From NCBI RefSeq assembly GCF_002135435.1, contig NZ_NEGK01000010.1:1-64000 (forward strand): a stretch of 64,000 nucleotides of DNA, read 5' to 3'. Numbering within the stretch: the first letter of the stretch is position 1; every line of letters begins with the position of its first letter. A program made the position numbers and the translations under genes. This DNA is from Acinetobacter sp. ANC 3813 (GTDB lineage Bacteria; Pseudomonadota; Gammaproteobacteria; Pseudomonadales; Moraxellaceae). Below the pieces are notes generated by a model. That model searched no databases and was not told where the DNA came from. It saw nothing but the letters and a program-made list of their open reading frames with translations. This document shows, piece after piece, positions 48,564 to 57,025 of the stretch.

Positions 48564-49274
48564 GTGAAAGATGACTACATTCTGATTGTCGACGACGAAC
48601 TCCCGATTCGGGAAATGATCCATACCTCTTTAGATATGGCTGGCTTCCAATGCCAGCAAGCCGAAGATGCCAAACAAGCGCATCAAATGATTGTTGATCA
48701 GCGCCCTGCCCTCATCCTGCTGGACTGGATGATGCCCGGCGGCGTCAGCGGCGTAGATTTATGCCGACGCCTCAAGCGCGATGAAACCCTCTCTGAAATT
48801 CCAGTCATTATGCTGACTGCGCGCGGCGAAGAAGACCATAAAGTGCAGGGTCTGGATGCTGGCGCAGACGATTACATGACCAAGCCCTTTTCTACTCGTG
48901 AACTGGTGTCGCGCATTAAAGCCGTGCTGCGCCGTTCCAATGCCTTGGGCGGTGAAAAAAGCATTGATGCCAATGGACTGATTCTGGACCCTGTCAGCCA
49001 GCGTGTCAGCCACGGCGACAGCATTCTAGAAATGGGGCCGACCGAATACCGCCTGCTGGCGTTTTTCATGACCCATCCAGAACGCGCGTACACCCGCGCG
49101 CAATTGCTGGACCAAGTCTGGGGCGGAAACGTGTATATTGAAGACCGCACGATTGACGTGCATATCCGCCGCCTGCGCAAAGTCTTAGAACCCTATGGCG
49201 CAGACCGCTATGTACAAACAGTGCGCGGCACCGGCTATCGTTTTTCTACCCGTGCAGATGCTGTGCTTGGCTAA
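48564..49274 (+). CDS. phoB: Phosphate regulon response regulator PhoB
   Basis: A 236-residue OmpR-type regulator. The receiver has the acidic pair Asp10/Asp11, phosphoacceptor Asp54 (LLDWMMPGG), Thr85 and Lys107. The C-terminal winged helix ends with the RGTGYRFS signature of PhoB. Together with PhoR it controls phosphate starvation genes. phoR follows after 40 bases. Confidence 0.95.
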   Translation: MKDDYILIVDDELPIREMIHTSLDMAGFQCQQAEDAKQAHQMIVDQRPALILLDWMMPGGVSGVDLCRRLKRDETLSEIPVIMLTARGEEDHKVQGLDAGADDYMTKPFSTRELVSRIKAVLRRSNALGGEKSIDANGLILDPVSQRVSHGDSILEMGPTEYRLLAFFMTHPERAYTRAQLLDQVWGGNVYIEDRTIDVHIRRLRKVLEPYGADRYVQTVRGTGYRFSTRADAVLG

Positions 49275-49314
49275 TCTCTGCAAGGCTAGAGTTTTATTAG
49301 GTTAACTGTATTTT

Positions 49315-50673
49315 ATGTACGAACCCTACCCTGTCCCTGAGCTGGCGCGAGAACATAAAAAATTCCGCTACAGCAGCTTATGGACTTTTGCCAAGCAGGA
49401 TTTACGCCTGCTGGCTTTTCTGCTGCTGATTGGCGGCTTTATTGGCCTCGGGATTGGGTATTTCTGGATCTGCATATTTGCAGCCTTCAGCATCTTTTTT
49501 GCCTTGCAGCTGCGCTCACTGTATTTAGTCAATGAATGGATTTCCAACCGCCCCTATGATGTGCCGCCCAATTTAGACGGCATCTGGGGCGCATTGCTGT
49601 TCAATGTTTACCGCGCGCAGCGTCAGGAACGCATTGTGCAGGCGGAAATGGTCGGCCTAATTGACCGTGCGCAGTCATCCTTGGTCGCGCTGGCCGAAGC
49701 CGTGGTGCTGATTGATGAAAATCATCAAATTGAATGGTGGAATCCTGCCGCGGAAACCCTATTGGGCATTCAGGCGACAGACCGCAGCCGCAATATTTTG
49801 ACCATTCTGCGTCAGCCCAGCTTTATTGAATATTTCAACAATATTGATCAGGCGCCGGATGGCCTGAAAATGAAGTCGACTGGTTTTGAAGAGCATTATG
49901 TGCAGGTCAAAATGACCCGTTTTGGCGGTGAAAGCCGCTTGCTGGTGGCCTATGACGTGACCCGCATGCACAATCTGGAACAGATGCGCAAAGACTTTGT
50001 CGATAATATTTCGCATGAACTGCGCACACCTCTGACCGTGCTCAGCGGCTATATCGAAACCTTCACCGATCAGGAAGATATCAATCCGCGCTGGAAACGC
50101 GCCTTTGACCAAATGCAGTCGCAAACACGGCGCATGAACGCCTTAGTGAATGATCTGCTGCTGCTGTCGCGCTTGGAAAATGAAAAGAAAATCGCCAAGA
50201 ATCAAATTATTGATATGCCGAGCCTGATGAATCAGCTCTACGACGATGCGCATGCCTACAATGCCGACTATGGCCATGAGCTGAATTTAGACATTGACAG
50301 CCACTGTGATTTAATCGGCTCAGACACTGAACTGGCCAGCGCATTCAGCAATCTGATTACCAATGCCATTAAGTACACCCCTAAAGGCGGAACAGTGACT
50401 ATAGGCTGGCATGATGACGGCGAACATGGCTATTTTACCGTGGAAGATACCGGTATCGGCATTGACCCGAAACATTTGCCGCGCCTCACAGAACGCTTTT
50501 ACCGTGTGGACAGTGACCGCAGCCGGCAAACGGGCGGGACAGGCCTCGGCCTTGCGATTGTGAAGCATGTGCTGATGCAGCATCAGGCGCACTTAGAAGT
50601 CGAATCGAAAGAAAACCGCGGTTCAATCTTTAAAGTGGTGTTTCCCAAAGAACGCCTGTACAGCGTCAGCTAA
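49315..50673 (+). CDS. phoR: Phosphate regulon sensor kinase PhoR
   Basis: A 452-residue inner-membrane histidine kinase. Two N-terminal membrane helices (about 33-75) precede a PAS domain (about 115-210). The HisKA motif ISHELRTPL is near residue 233, and the N, G1, F and G2 boxes of the ATPase domain follow (LITNAIKYT, VEDTGIGI, ERFYRVD, GGTGLGLAIVKHV). No periplasmic domain of notable size is present, as is typical for PhoR. Confidence 0.95.
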   Translation: MYEPYPVPELAREHKKFRYSSLWTFAKQDLRLLAFLLLIGGFIGLGIGYFWICIFAAFSIFFALQLRSLYLVNEWISNRPYDVPPNLDGIWGALLFNVYRAQRQERIVQAEMVGLIDRAQSSLVALAEAVVLIDENHQIEWWNPAAETLLGIQATDRSRNILTILRQPSFIEYFNNIDQAPDGLKMKSTGFEEHYVQVKMTRFGGESRLLVAYDVTRMHNLEQMRKDFVDNISHELRTPLTVLSGYIETFTDQEDINPRWKRAFDQMQSQTRRMNALVNDLLLLSRLENEKKIAKNQIIDMPSLMNQLYDDAHAYNADYGHELNLDIDSHCDLIGSDTELASAFSNLITNAIKYTPKGGTVTIGWHDDGEHGYFTVEDTGIGIDPKHLPRLTERFYRVDSDRSRQTGGTGLGLAIVKHVLMQHQAHLEVESKENRGSIFKVVFPKERLYSVS

Positions 50674-50685
50674 TCTCATACACTC

Positions 50686-50713
50686 AAAAGCCTGCTTCAG
50701 CAGGCTTTTTTTA
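50686..50713 (+). terminator. Terminator of phoBR
   Basis: The 10-bp arms AAAAGCCTGC and GCAGGCTTTT with a TTCA loop are followed by a T-run, 13 bases past the phoR stop. Confidence 0.75.
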
Positions 50714-50735
50714 TGGTGCATATACACATTATTAC

Positions 50736-51386
50736 TTAACGATTCAGCGCCTGCTCTTTCTGCTGTGCGCGCTGAAACGCTGGACGGCTGCTGATGCGCT
50801 GCACAAAGGCCTGAATATTGGGATATCCCCCGCCTGTTCTTTCTTTCAAAGCAATCAATGGAAAACTCATTTGAATATCTGCAAAGCTGAATTGCCCTGC
50901 AAAATAATCATGCTCGCCCAAATAGGTTTCTAAATACTGAATATGGTCAGGCAAACGCTTGCCCACAAATTGCTGCTGAACCCCGTCTGAAACTTTCTTC
51001 GCAATGGGCTTCACCAGCCAAGGCACTTGCTTAGGCACCAGGCTCATCACCAAATACATGACCAGCAAAGGCATCAATGAACCTTCTGCATAATGCATCC
51101 AGTAGCGGTACTGCTGGCGTTCAGCAGCCGTTTGCGGCGCAAACTGCCCTGCGGCATCAAAATTTTCCTGCAGATATTCCAAAATCACAGCCGATTCCGC
51201 AATATTCAGTTCCCCATCTGTCAGTATGGGAGCCTTGCCTAAAGGATGCACTTTCTTCAATTCCGGCGGCCCTGAAAAATTCGGCAGGCGTTTATAAAAT
51301 TTAACTTGATACTCTGCACCAAGCTCTTCCAGCGCCCATAAAATTCGAAAAGAACGCGACTGTTCCAAATGATGCAGCGTCAGCAT
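50736..51386 (-). CDS. Glutathione S-transferase
   Basis: A 216-residue GST-fold protein. The N-terminal thioredoxin-like domain (LTLHHLEQSRSFRILWALEELG... and IAESAVILEYL) carries Ser/Tyr-type contacts, with the ES motif at about residue 64 that binds the gamma-glutamyl group. The C-terminal domain is all-helical. The substrate is unknown. It is on the same strand as, and 101 bases after, the OsmC gene. Confidence 0.88.
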   Translation of the reverse strand: MLTLHHLEQSRSFRILWALEELGAEYQVKFYKRLPNFSGPPELKKVHPLGKAPILTDGELNIAESAVILEYLQENFDAAGQFAPQTAAERQQYRYWMHYAEGSLMPLLVMYLVMSLVPKQVPWLVKPIAKKVSDGVQQQFVGKRLPDHIQYLETYLGEHDYFAGQFSFADIQMSFPLIALKERTGGGYPNIQAFVQRISSRPAFQRAQQKEQALNR

Positions 51387-51454
51387 ATTTTTATCCTTTT
51401 AAATCCAGCAAAAATCATCTTAAACTTATGGCGAACGGCAGAAGTGCGCAGATA

Positions 51455-51479
51455 TAAAAAAGCAGCGCTTTTGCACTGC
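51455..51479 (-). terminator. Candidate terminator of the OsmC gene
   Basis: On the minus strand GCAGTGC and GCGCTGC pair around AAAA with one G-T wobble and are followed by TTTTTT. Confidence 0.5.
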
Positions 51480-51487
51480 CTATCACC

Positions 51488-51886
51488 TTACACCAATTGC
51501 GTATGAATCTCTAAACTGCGCAGCAGGGTTTTCGTTACTGGCGTTTTACTGCAAATATCCAGCACTTTCTGCTGCAGCGCTTCATCCAAGGTGTCTTGAA
51601 AATGCACGCGGCGTTCAATCCATTCCTTGCCTTCTTTATTGGCGCAGAAATCCGCCTCTACACTGAATTCTCCCAACGCAATACCCTTATGCTGCGCATA
51701 CATGCGCAAGGTAATCATGGTGCAGGAAATGAGGCCAGAGCAAATCAGGTCATACGGCGCCAAGCCCTTGTCCTGCCCGCCAAATGATTCAGGTTTATCA
51801 GTAATCAGCTGATGCTTGCCGCTGCGGATTGTTCCCGCCCAAGGTTCAGGCTGTGTCTCTACTTTTGCTTGTGCAATAACTGCCAT
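51488..51886 (-). CDS. OsmC family protein
   Basis: A 132-residue OsmC/Ohr superfamily protein. Two Cys candidates for the peroxidatic pair are visible: in LICSGLISC (near 49-54) and in DICSKTPV (near 116). These proteins reduce organic hydroperoxides. It is near a pirin gene and a GST gene, consistent with detoxification. Confidence 0.85.
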   Translation of the reverse strand: MAVIAQAKVETQPEPWAGTIRSGKHQLITDKPESFGGQDKGLAPYDLICSGLISCTMITLRMYAQHKGIALGEFSVEADFCANKEGKEWIERRVHFQDTLDEALQQKVLDICSKTPVTKTLLRSLEIHTQLV

Positions 51887-51923
51887 CTTTCTTATCCTTT
51901 TTTTTTGCTGTTCTATCTATCTT

Positions 51924-51961
51924 AGCCATCAGGCGCAGTCAATATCCTGCGCTAGATGGCT
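51924..51961 (+). other. Long hairpin with a plus-strand T-run between two minus-strand genes
   Basis: AGCCATC/GATGGCT outer arms and GCGCAG/CTGCGC inner arms form one stem and are followed by CTTTTTTAC on the plus strand. The flanking pirin and OsmC genes run the other way, so the T-run faces the wrong direction for them. Confidence 0.5.
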
Positions 51962-51971
51962 CTTTTTTACT

Positions 51972-52919
51972 TTATTTAGATGCGCGCATCTTGTCTGGAA
52001 ATACCGGCGCTTCTAAGCGCGGGCCTTCATAGTCAGGGATATTGCCGAATCGCTCATCGCGGTTAATCCACTGCTCACGGGCAAGGCTTAACTCTTCCTG
52101 GGTGCGGCCCACAAAGTTCCACCACAGCAAAATTGGCGATTCAAACGGCTCTCCGCCCAGCAGCAGTACCCGGCTATTGGCATGAATATCAATATCCACA
52201 TGCTCAAGCCCCGGCTCCAGCACCACCATGTTGTCTTCTGTCAGCTCGTGCCCATTAATCGATGCCGTGCCTTCCAAAGCCATAAAGCCATATTCAAATT
52301 TAGGATTCAGGATTAAGCGGGTGCGTGTACTTTCTTTCGCTTCTAAATCTACGCCTAAGAGCTCAGTATGCACAGCAACCGGTGATTTCTGGCCCAAAAA
52401 TTCGCCCACCAGCACAGTAAAGTCCACCCCATCCTGACTGATCACAGGCAGTTCAGGATAGTGATCAAAGCGCGGCGCCATATTGATCTTGTCATCCGGC
52501 AAAGCAATCCACAGCTGCGCGGCATGCATATGTGTTTCAGTTTCCGGCGCAACTTCCGTGTGGGAGATGCCATAGCCGGCGGTCATCAAATTCACCTGTC
52601 TTGGACGGATCAGCTGTTTGTTGCCCAAGCTGTCAGTATGCATCATGGTGCCTTCAATCATCCACGTAAAGGTCTGCAAACCAATATGCGGATGCGGGCC
52701 GACATCCAGACCGTCACCTTGCGGGAACACCACAGGGCCTGCGTGGTCGAGGAAACACCATGCGCCAATCATGCGTTTATGGCGGCTTGGCAGAGCGCGT
52801 TTAATCACAGTGCCCTGACCGATTTCCGCACTGCGCAGTGGAAACTCCTGAACAAATTGGTTGATGTATTTTTCACAATCGTCTGAAGATGACAGTTCGG
52901 TGTAATTGGTATTGGTCAT
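51972..52919 (-). CDS. Pirin family protein
   Basis: A 315-residue bicupin. The metal-binding pattern GPHPHIGLQTFTW near residue 75 and later GISHTEV near 120 are those of pirins. It is only distantly related to the pirin encoded at 13070. The earlier in-frame start at 52988 would add 23 residues not typical of the family. It lies 85 bases upstream of osmC on the same strand and may be co-transcribed with it. Confidence 0.88.
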   Translation of the reverse strand: MTNTNYTELSSSDDCEKYINQFVQEFPLRSAEIGQGTVIKRALPSRHKRMIGAWCFLDHAGPVVFPQGDGLDVGPHPHIGLQTFTWMIEGTMMHTDSLGNKQLIRPRQVNLMTAGYGISHTEVAPETETHMHAAQLWIALPDDKINMAPRFDHYPELPVISQDGVDFTVLVGEFLGQKSPVAVHTELLGVDLEAKESTRTRLILNPKFEYGFMALEGTASINGHELTEDNMVVLEPGLEHVDIDIHANSRVLLLGGEPFESPILLWWNFVGRTQEELSLAREQWINRDERFGNIPDYEGPRLEAPVFPDKMRASK

Positions 52920-53332
52920 AGTTCTATCCTGAATCTGGCGAAGCACAGTCTTATAGCTGGAAACGGTCTGCTGGAAACATCTATTCACTTACCGCCGCGC
53001 ACATTTTATTACGCATACAAAGCAAGGGCATAACATCATCTTAGCCATTTTCCGCGTGGAAACCCATGCGTATGACGATACGTTGAATGTTATAAATAGG
53101 ATAATCGGCTTGAATAAGGACAATTTTCCTTATCAATCCTTAAAATAATCTAGCATGCAGCTGCTCATGCACACAGTAATTAAAAGTGTCCAAATTTTAA
53201 AATTAGATAAAAAATACACATTTTGTAATATATTTGGCCACAATATACCCAAATTTGGTGAGTTCATTTTTTGATCAAATTTCACATAATACAGTTGAGC
53301 TAAATTTTTTGCTGTAAAACAAGGATCAACGT
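52920..53332. other. Intergenic region upstream of the diguanylate cyclase gene
   Basis: This 413-base gap separates divergent genes. It is AT-rich, with short stretches resembling -10 elements near 53290, but I find no open reading frame worth reporting, no terminator and no repeat. Confidence 0.6.
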
Positions 53333-54679
53333 ATGACTGCAGATTTGCGGATTGGTGAAAAAAACCAATCCAGTCAAGCCGCACAGCACATACCTCAGCA
53401 GCATTTACTGAAATCTTCTGAATGCAGCCTGCAAAACCGTGCTGTCATTGAACAAGCGCTGGCGGATCATCAAGCCCGCATTCCTGCGGATTTTCAGCAG
53501 GCCTTTTTAGATTTCCAGTATCAACAGCAGTCTTTTTTCCTGCGCCGCATCAACTATATTGCTCAGCTGGTTTTTCTGGTTTACTTTTTTGCAGATTATT
53601 TCCTTGTCCCTGATGTTTACTACGAGTCTGCCCTGCTGCGCGTGGGCTGCGTTGCCGCAACACTCTTAGCCAGCTTTTATTTATTTAAATATAAAAAGGA
53701 CATCCGGCTGCTGGACATGATTTTACCGATCAGCACCACCTGCAGTATGGCGCTTTGGGTCTTTCTGCTGCTGCAGTCCGCCAGCCCATGGGTCAGCTCT
53801 TATATTTATGCTGCAGTGATCTTTGTTTTGATTGCCAATCTTTGCATTCAAATACAGTTCAAAGTGGCCTTATACAGCAGTATTTTCATTTGCCTGTTCG
53901 CAATTCTTGGTGTTCAGCAGCTCATGCAAATGCAGGAAGCCATTATCTTTCTTCTGACCTTCACTCCTATCTTCTTTTTCAGCCTATATATCAGCTGGAA
54001 CAATACCTTAAATGGCCGCAGGCATTTCCTGCGCAGCCTGCTGGATGACTGGAATCTGCATAGCTTTAAAAATATGGCGCATACCGATGAGCTGACCCAG
54101 CTGTTTAACCGCCGTCAATTTGTGCATGTTGCCGAGCGCCGTATCCGCGAGTGGCCCATGCCTGCCAGCACTTGCCTGCTGATGTTCGATGTAGATTACT
54201 TTAAGCGGATTAATGACAGCTGCGGCCATGACGCTGGAGACCTTGTGCTTCAGGTGATTGCAGACACTACCCGCAAAGAAATGCGCCAAGAAGACGTGCT
54301 GGCCCGTTTTGGCGGCGAAGAATTCATTGCGCTCCTGGCCGAAACCAATATTCAGGACGCGCTGGTGATTGCGGAACGCATCCGTGAGCGGATTCAGAAT
54401 GAATGTGTCTACATTAAAGACAAGCCGGTCCATTTTACAGTTTCAATTGGTGTTTCAGAATTAAAATCGCATAAACAGAATCTAGATGAGCTGGTTAAAC
54501 AGGCGGATTTGGCGCTGTATCAAGCCAAGGAAAATGGGCGCAATTGCGTTGTGCGCTATGAGCCTGCTATGAGTGTGCAGGCTAAGCTGAACCCTGTGAA
54601 AAATAAGAAAGCCTACGGTTCTGCCAAATCAGCTTACCCGCGCAAAGATTCTATTTCCCAATCTTGGTCTATCATGTAG
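53333..54679 (+). CDS. Membrane diguanylate cyclase (GGDEF domain)
   Basis: A 448-residue protein. After an approximately 65-residue cytoplasmic N-terminus come about six hydrophobic segments (70-230). The GGDEF domain runs from about 250 to 420. Its active site GGEEF is intact, and RQED five residues before it is the RxxD product-inhibition site. It therefore should make cyclic di-GMP and be feedback-inhibited. The C-terminal tail of 30 residues is basic. No phosphodiesterase is adjacent. Confidence 0.9.
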   Translation: MTADLRIGEKNQSSQAAQHIPQQHLLKSSECSLQNRAVIEQALADHQARIPADFQQAFLDFQYQQQSFFLRRINYIAQLVFLVYFFADYFLVPDVYYESALLRVGCVAATLLASFYLFKYKKDIRLLDMILPISTTCSMALWVFLLLQSASPWVSSYIYAAVIFVLIANLCIQIQFKVALYSSIFICLFAILGVQQLMQMQEAIIFLLTFTPIFFFSLYISWNNTLNGRRHFLRSLLDDWNLHSFKNMAHTDELTQLFNRRQFVHVAERRIREWPMPASTCLLMFDVDYFKRINDSCGHDAGDLVLQVIADTTRKEMRQEDVLARFGGEEFIALLAETNIQDALVIAERIRERIQNECVYIKDKPVHFTVSIGVSELKSHKQNLDELVKQADLALYQAKENGRNCVVRYEPAMSVQAKLNPVKNKKAYGSAKSAYPRKDSISQSWSIM

Positions 54680-54845
54680 CGCCTTCTGCGCTGAATCCGC
54701 ACGAAATCATCGAGAAACCATCAATTTAGACGCGGATGCCCCAGCTTATCTTTGGATGCATGAATTAACAGGATTGACCCTTTTTATTTCGCCAGTTTTA
54801 ATTAAAATGAATGCGAGTTTTTTATTCTCGAGTATTGAGTTTTTA

Positions 54846-55877
54846 ATGCAATCTGACCCGTTCTTTCCCCCATTTCCACAGCCTGAAGATCATAAATTTA
54901 CATTTATTGACCTATTTGCCGGTGTGGGCGGCTTTAGACTGGCAATGCAAAACTTAGCGGGCCGCTGCGAGTTTTCCAGTGAATGGAATCCGCATGCGCA
55001 AAAAACTTACACCGCCAATTATGGAGAATCTCCTGAAGGCGATATTACTTTAGATGAAACCAAGGCCAAAATTCCAAAAACCTTCGATATTCTTTGCGGC
55101 GGTTTTCCCTGTCAGGCATTTTCCATTGCAGGGCATCGCAAAGGTTTTCAGGAAACCCGCGGCACCTTGTTTTTTGATGTGGCGAACATTGCCAAGAAGC
55201 ATCGGCCAAAGGCGCTTTTTTTAGAAAACGTGCGGAATTTGGTCACGCATGACAAGGGCAATACTTTTCAGGTGATCTGCAACACGCTGGAAGAACTGGG
55301 CTATACCGTATTTTACAAAGTCCTGAACAGCATGACCCATGCCAATGTGCCGCAATACCGCCAGCGCATTTTTATTGTGGCCTTAGACCCTGTACAAGTT
55401 CCGAGATACCAAGAGTTCCGTTTTCCTGAAGAAATCCCCTTAACAACATCGATCCAAAGCTTGCTGGAAAAAGGCCAAGTGGATCAGAAATATTATTACG
55501 GGCCAAATCATAAATATTATTCAAGAATGGCGGAAGCAGTCACATCCCGCGATAAAGTGTATCAATGGCGCCGTGTGTATGTGCGCGAAAATAAGCGCAG
55601 TGTTTGCCCAACCCTCACCGCAAATATGGGCTCAGGCGGCCACAATGTGCCGATCATTAAAGATGATTACGGCATCCGAAAATTAACGCCTAAAGAGTGT
55701 TTTGCTTTTCAGGGCTACCCTGTAGATCAAATGCATTTTCCGAAAAAAGTCTCGAATTGTAATTTATACACACAGGCTGGAAATTCCGTCACCATGCCGT
55801 TAATACGGCGCATTGGTGAACAGATTTTAAAAGTGCTGGATTTGAATGAGATGCCCAAGCAAAGAAAAGCGGGATAG
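54846..55877 (+). CDS. C5 cytosine-specific DNA methyltransferase
   Basis: A 343-residue enzyme that methylates cytosine at C5. Motif I is FIDLFAGVGGFRLA at about 20, motif IV GGFPCQAFS with catalytic Cys89, motif VI LENVRNL at 126, motif VIII QYRQRIFIV near 205, motif IX-X SGGHN... KECFAFQGYP and QAGNSV near 325. The target recognition region (about 215-285) is short, so a short recognition site is likely but unknown. Upstream in-frame starts at 54756 and 54807 exist; I chose 54846 because a typical motif I distance results. Its partner gene is convergent. Confidence 0.9.
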   Translation: MQSDPFFPPFPQPEDHKFTFIDLFAGVGGFRLAMQNLAGRCEFSSEWNPHAQKTYTANYGESPEGDITLDETKAKIPKTFDILCGGFPCQAFSIAGHRKGFQETRGTLFFDVANIAKKHRPKALFLENVRNLVTHDKGNTFQVICNTLEELGYTVFYKVLNSMTHANVPQYRQRIFIVALDPVQVPRYQEFRFPEEIPLTTSIQSLLEKGQVDQKYYYGPNHKYYSRMAEAVTSRDKVYQWRRVYVRENKRSVCPTLTANMGSGGHNVPIIKDDYGIRKLTPKECFAFQGYPVDQMHFPKKVSNCNLYTQAGNSVTMPLIRRIGEQILKVLDLNEMPKQRKAG

Positions 55878-55890
55878 AATTTAAGGTATA

Positions 55891-55911
55891 AAAAAGAGCG
55901 CTGAGGCGCTC
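55891..55911 (-). terminator. Terminator of the Mrr-like gene
   Basis: GAGCGC and GCGCTC pair around TGAG and are followed by a T-run on the minus strand, only 8 bases past the Mrr-like stop. Confidence 0.6.
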
Positions 55912-55919
55912 ATGTTTAA

Positions 55920-56855
55920 CTAAAAATTATCTTCATCAAATCGATCTTGGTCTATTTTGTAAATATGGAAACTATGCTCCACTTGTACACCTAAACCAAA
56001 TTCAACCATTAAAGATGTCAATTTATCACCATCAATCAAAACAATACCTGACTTTTTAGCGGACTCAATTGCTTCTTTACTAAAACTTGAGGTAGTGATG
56101 AATACACCTTTTTTGGCAACTTGATCAGCTAAAGCACCTTTAAATTGCTGAATATCAGGACGACCGACTGTATTTTCCCATCGCTTTGCTTGAATATAAA
56201 TTTTATCTAAGCCTAAACGATCTTCACTGATAATTCCGTCAACACCACCATCACTTGTTTTACCAATAGCTTGTGCTGCATCTTGATGGGAACCACCGTA
56301 ACCCATTGCTACGAGAAGATCGACAACCAATTGCTCAAAGAATTTTGGTGAATTACTTTTAATTTTATTTAATAGCTCATCTTTAATTGTTTGATTAAGC
56401 TCGTTTGATGATTGTTCGATTATTTCTTCAGGTGTCAAATGTTCTGTTTGATGAGATGCATCTCGCTCTTCTATAAGAGTTAGATTTTGAATATTTTTAT
56501 TTTGATTAGCACCAATTTTATAATTAGAAAATCCTTCAAACTGCATCAAATACTGATTAGTTATATTCGGTAAGTTAGACAAATCAATAGACCAACCTAA
56601 AGAACTTAATTCGCAAAGACCACGTGAAGGCTGTTGTATCAATCCTGCTTTCACCAAATATGTTTTTGCCCAACCAACACGATCATAAAATACTGTTTTT
56701 GTACCACTAGACAACCTTAAATTTAAATCATCATCAGATAGCCCGGATCTTTCAGCTAAAATTTTTGTGGCAGAACTTAATTTTATTGCCTCTTTTTGTT
56801 CCGCTAAAAGTTTCATTAACGGCAACATCAATTGATCATATGTAGGTAAGGTCAT
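55920..56855 (-). CDS. Mrr-like restriction endonuclease
   Basis: A 311-residue nuclease. The N-terminal 110 residues look like the Mrr winged-helix domain. Residues of about 160-285 form the Mrr PD-(D/E)xK fold: FFEQLVVDLLVAMGYGG, then DGGVDGII with catalytic Asp, then IYIQAKRW with the Gln/Lys pair, then ITTSSFSKEA. Mrr enzymes usually cut methylated DNA (type IV). It is AT-rich relative to the methyltransferase and guaA genes. It could instead be the restriction partner of the adjacent methyltransferase. Confidence 0.87.
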   Translation of the reverse strand: MTLPTYDQLMLPLMKLLAEQKEAIKLSSATKILAERSGLSDDDLNLRLSSGTKTVFYDRVGWAKTYLVKAGLIQQPSRGLCELSSLGWSIDLSNLPNITNQYLMQFEGFSNYKIGANQNKNIQNLTLIEERDASHQTEHLTPEEIIEQSSNELNQTIKDELLNKIKSNSPKFFEQLVVDLLVAMGYGGSHQDAAQAIGKTSDGGVDGIISEDRLGLDKIYIQAKRWENTVGRPDIQQFKGALADQVAKKGVFITTSSFSKEAIESAKKSGIVLIDGDKLTSLMVEFGLGVQVEHSFHIYKIDQDRFDEDNF

Positions 56856-56895
56856 TTTGTATCAATAAAGTATTATTTTTATTCATTATAAGCAT

Positions 56896-56923
56896 AAAAA
56901 AGGACGCTTAAGCGTCCTTTTTT
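56896..56923 (-). terminator. Terminator downstream of guaA
   Basis: A perfect 28-base palindrome AAAAAAGGACGCTT-AAGCGTCCTTTTTT gives T-runs on both strands. It lies about 100 bases past guaA and 40 bases before the Mrr-like gene start on the same strand. Confidence 0.75.
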
Positions 56924-56981
56924 ATTGGATGTTAAAGATATTTATTTGAAATCCCTAACTGCCGCGAGCATAGCTCTTGGC

Positions 56982-57025
56982 GTAAAACTGGCACGAAGCA
57001 GTGCTTCGTGAAATCCCAGTTTTAC
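56982..57025. repeat. Inverted repeat overlapping the guaA stop codon
   Basis: GTAAAACTGG (56982-56991) pairs with the complementary CCAGTTTTAC (57016-57025), and inside it CACGAAGCA (56992-57000) pairs with TGCTTCGTG (57002-57010). The outer arm includes the stop codon of guaA at 57022-57024. Confidence 0.7.
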
